Shown here: piece after piece, positions 60,988-64,000 of the stretch
How positions within the stretch are numbered: the first letter of the stretch is position 1
Layout: each line of letters begins with the position of its first letter
Assembly: GCA_035048815.1 (NCBI GenBank)
Contig: JAUCBN010000006.1
Coordinates: 16,259,001-16,323,000 of the forward strand
Length of the DNA stretch: 64,000 bases
From: Abelmoschus esculentus
Taxonomy: Eukaryota; Streptophyta; Magnoliopsida; Malvales; Malvaceae
Direction: 5' to 3'
Position numbers and translations under genes: made by a program
Notes under the pieces: generated by a model
The model's database searches: none
Told to the model about the DNA's origin: nothing
The model's input: the letters and a program-made list of their open reading frames with translations, nothing else

Positions 60988-63900
60988 ATGATGAGGATGA
61001 GGAAAAGACTGGCATGTTGTACGCGCGACAGGGAGTTTAGCCTCGATTTTGATGAGCGAGAAGATAGTAAGTTAATTACTACATTTACGTTTTTTTTATT
61101 TAAATAGTAATTAGTACTTAAATCGATGCACCTATTGCCATTTTTATTTTAATTTTCTTTAGGGTTGATGGTTATAGTTGAATGATTTGAAGGGGAGTAT
61201 TTCTATTCTGTGATGAAAATTTCCGTGATTGATGCCATGGGATTTGTCTTTTGTTTTTTATGTTTACGTATATCATATTGACATTGCTGTGTGATGAGGA
61301 TTTATTGTACAATGTCAAAAAAAATTGAACAGTGTGTGTGTGAGAGAGAGGAAAGGTTGGGGGTTGTGGTGGGAATGAAACTGAGAGGATGGGGAAGGGG
61401 CCCATAAGGCCATAACGTGCGAATCTTCTTTTATGTTTTGGCCATTAGCAGATCTTCACTTGTATTAGTCACTACCATTATCATGCAGGCAGCAATGGTG
61501 TTGCCTCTGTTTACTTCTTAGCAGAACATTTATGGTACTTGAAGTTGAGGTGTGAATGTCTTGTTCCTCTCTTGCTCCACAACCGACGCACACTCCATAT
61601 TTGCTATATTTCTTTCCTTTTTCTACACTTTATAACTGGATATTCGAGATCGTTTTCTTTAACAGCTTGAAGCATGAATCTATGTCTAAAGTATTAAATG
61701 AACTTCCTTGAGGATTCATGGAGGTTTGGTGTGAACCTTGTCTAATTAAGGCAAAGACAATAAACCCCGATGATTCTTCCAACCCTATTGGTTACTATTG
61801 GTTATGTCAAAATCCGCTCTTTGATCGGTCTCCTCCGTGGGACCAAGGAAATGCCTAAGTCATGGTATCTTCTACGTGCAAGCAAAGCAAAGCAAACCAA
61901 ACCACATGTGGGGTGGGGGTATCTCATAATTGGAAGCTTTTTGGTTTTGGTTTTGGTTTTGTTTGAACTTCAAAGTTTCAAGGGTGCTGCTGCAATTCAC
62001 ATGTTACAAACAAACCTGAAGTGATGATCATTTCATTATTAATTACTAATTAAGTTACTGGAGTATTTTTTTTTTTTTTGGCTGGTATTTAATGGTGGCC
62101 CCTTCACTTCCTTTCATATGGAAGCAGTAGTGGGTACGGCTGTGTTATCATTTCAAACTCCTCTTCCACAGTCACAGTCAATGTAGACAGTTGAAAGTTA
62201 TTGAGTGAGTGGGGAGTGGGGACATAAAGTAAAAAAAAAAAAAAAAACTCATGTGAAAGACTTTTCTTTCTCCTGAAAAGTTTAAAATGCTAGAAATTTT
62301 TGATGCCTTGATTACCTTACCCTTTAGTTTAGCTTTGGTTAGCCTCCCACCTGCTACTATTGTATGCTAATACTATTATATTTTTACCCATTTCTTCAAT
62401 ATCAACTTCCTTTCGATTGACTTAATTAAGTACCTCAAGCAAGTGCAGAAAGAAATGTACCCTGCAACACAACAGAGAAATGTGCTATCACTAGAAAAAG
62501 AAAGGAGGGTAAAAGGAACATATATAAAATTATACTCTTTAAACTTTATGCCCCCTTTTTAACTTTGGGCCATCTTTACCTCAAGTTTTAAGTAGTACAT
62601 GTCCTTTTTCGAGTGTGCTTTGCTGTTGAGCATTTGTTACATGGAAAGCTCTCTTTTTGGATGTAGTGCTAGGCTGCTATCTCTCAAAAACTTGGGAAGC
62701 TTCTGCCTTAGTTTGATCTCGTCTTTTATTTTTGAATGGTAAATTTTATTATTTATTGTAGTGACAATTGGAAAGGACGTTGTTATTATTACTGTTTATT
62801 CTCACATGATTGATTTGAGAAACACGCATTGATAAAAAATCCTCAAACTGCTAAGCATGAAATGGGATTGCCAAAAGCATGCCATGTGGGTTTGCTTGTC
62901 TTGTTTGTCTTTTACGTGTATCCAAGACATGTACGGCCAGTCCCTTTATTTACCATGCACGAGCCACTAGGATATAGATGGGTAGTTAAAGGAATGCACA
63001 CCTCAAAACTAATTATTTATGCAATGTTTATTGAATAAATGAGTCATCTTATCCAATAATCTTACATGTTCTAAAACTGGGCCCTTGCACTATCATGTGC
63101 ATGTGCTAACATCTGACATTTTTATAATGAAGACAAATCTGACAGACTCATTTATTCCAAACGGTGAAGGTGCATTTGTGCCCGGAGAGATTTGGTTTTC
63201 ATATCTTGTCTAGTTAAATATGAACAGAAATGGCATTTAACCAATTTCTTACCTGATCCACTATTTGGTAAATGACAATACAGAAGTTACAAGTGTGTGA
63301 AATAAACTTCACTAGTTCTTGGAAGGATCATTAGTGTATAAAGTGCCCTTTTAACAGTTTTCTTTCCGTAAAATGGTTACATTCAATTACAACTAGAATG
63401 TCAAACAAATCCTTCATGAAAAAGCTTATATTTATGCACTTAGTGTTTATGTAGTTAGCAACTTGAATTCATCTTTGTTTGCTTTTGACCTGCCTAAAGA
63501 TGATGATCACACATAAACGAGTTTGCAAAGGTTTCGAGCTGATTATGCTTCTATTTGTTGTCGTATATTCCCACTTGATTTTAGTAAATGGATATTAAAT
63601 CAGAATTTTCAGGGGTAATGACATATAATGGTCTTGAGAGCTGCATTCTGAACAATCAGTCTTATGAGAATGAAAGTAGAACAAGCCGAGGAGATGGACG
63701 TGCATCTGATTCCCCGGATGATGATTTCTCCAGCTGTTCTTCTAGCAAATATGCATCTGGGTCATTTTCTTCCAAGGGGATGAAAAGAGATGAACAGGGT
63801 TTGGATGAATGGGAGCTCTCGGAAGGCCCCAAACATTTTTATGTCAAAGAGAAACCTGCTTATCCCATTCAATTTTCAGATGTTGAGACAATGAAAGAAA

Positions 63901-63996
63901 ATTTTGCTAAGCTTCTATTAGGGGAAGATATTACAGGTGGACGGAAGGGTGTGTCCACAGCTTTAGCTTTGTCGAACGCCATAACAAATCTTGCTG
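60988..63996 (+). CDS. ROPGEF14: RopGEF (PRONE-domain guanine exchange factor), 5' part
   Basis: Activates ROP (plant Rho) GTPases at the plasma membrane by exchanging GDP for GTP. Exon 1 (60988-61066) encodes MMRMRKRLACCTRDREFSLD and six more residues. The 2546-bp intron has GTAAGT..TTTTCAG borders. Exon 2 (63613-63996) gives RVMTYNGLESCILNNQSYEN, a Ser/Asp-rich linker (ASDSPDDDFSSCSSSK), then the PRONE start (QFSDVETMKENFAKLLLGED, ALALSNAITNLA). The window ends two bases after an apparent GT donor at 63997. The catalytic bulk and C-terminus lie beyond 64000. The short MM..RRLACC N-terminus and the neighbouring genes point to the ROPGEF14/ROPGEF1 type; the exact orthologue is inferred. Confidence 0.9.
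61067..63612 (+). other. First coding intron of the RopGEF gene
   Basis: Large intron with T-rich composition and simple repeats: a GT-then-GA run near 61327-61350, poly-T near 62067-62079 and poly-A near 62230-62247. Its short open frames show no protein features. Confidence 0.75.
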
Positions 63997-64000
63997 GTGA

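Noticed and set aside
61770..62024. 84-codon frame inside the RopGEF intron
   Set aside because: No family resemblance, low-complexity tail, and inside an intron with good borders.

Overview
The window is nuclear DNA of a flowering plant. It has AT-rich intergenic sequence, GT-AG introns, plant-specific gene families and dense nested transposable elements. Recalled protein similarity suggests a mallow-family (cotton-like) genome, but that is an inference.

Host genes, left to right: (1) the 5' half of an AP-4 epsilon adaptin gene on the minus strand (258-3304, continuing off the left edge); (2) a complete three-exon DUF1218/MWL1-like membrane protein gene on the minus strand (20238-21171); (3) a single-exon CEP peptide-hormone precursor on the minus strand (24989-25264); (4) a single-exon LEA-2/NDR1-HIN1-like membrane protein gene on the plus strand (31863-32471); (5) a damaged or mis-spliced gene for a small coiled-coil protein of unknown function (40868-41762, plus); (6) the first exons of a RopGEF gene on the plus strand, with promoter, leader intron and start of the PRONE domain (60316-64000). 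As I recall, the Arabidopsis relatives of genes 1, 2 and 6 (At1g31730, At1g31720, ROPGEF14/At1g31650) lie close together on chromosome 1. The window therefore looks like an old collinear block expanded by transposons.

Mobile DNA fills most of the rest. A 12.1 kb Ty3/gypsy element on the minus strand (7796-19893; LTRs of about 2 kb, decayed gag-pol, an internal 72-bp tandem repeat) separates genes 1 and 2. A decayed Ty1/copia element on the minus strand (35053-40621) abuts gene 5. Several short inverted-repeat elements occur, some nested.

The most unusual object is a 9.3 kb Mutator-like element (49771-59063) with a 9-bp target duplication (one mismatch) and terminal inverted repeats of about 280 bp. 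It holds a broken plant-mobile-domain (PMD) gene, a broken MuDR-type transposase gene, and an intact third reading frame that resembles the transposase N-terminus. A family of about 11 short GC-rich palindromes sits in both ends and in the shared divergent promoter. A 2.3 kb solo LTR with a perfect 5-bp target duplication has landed inside the PMD gene.
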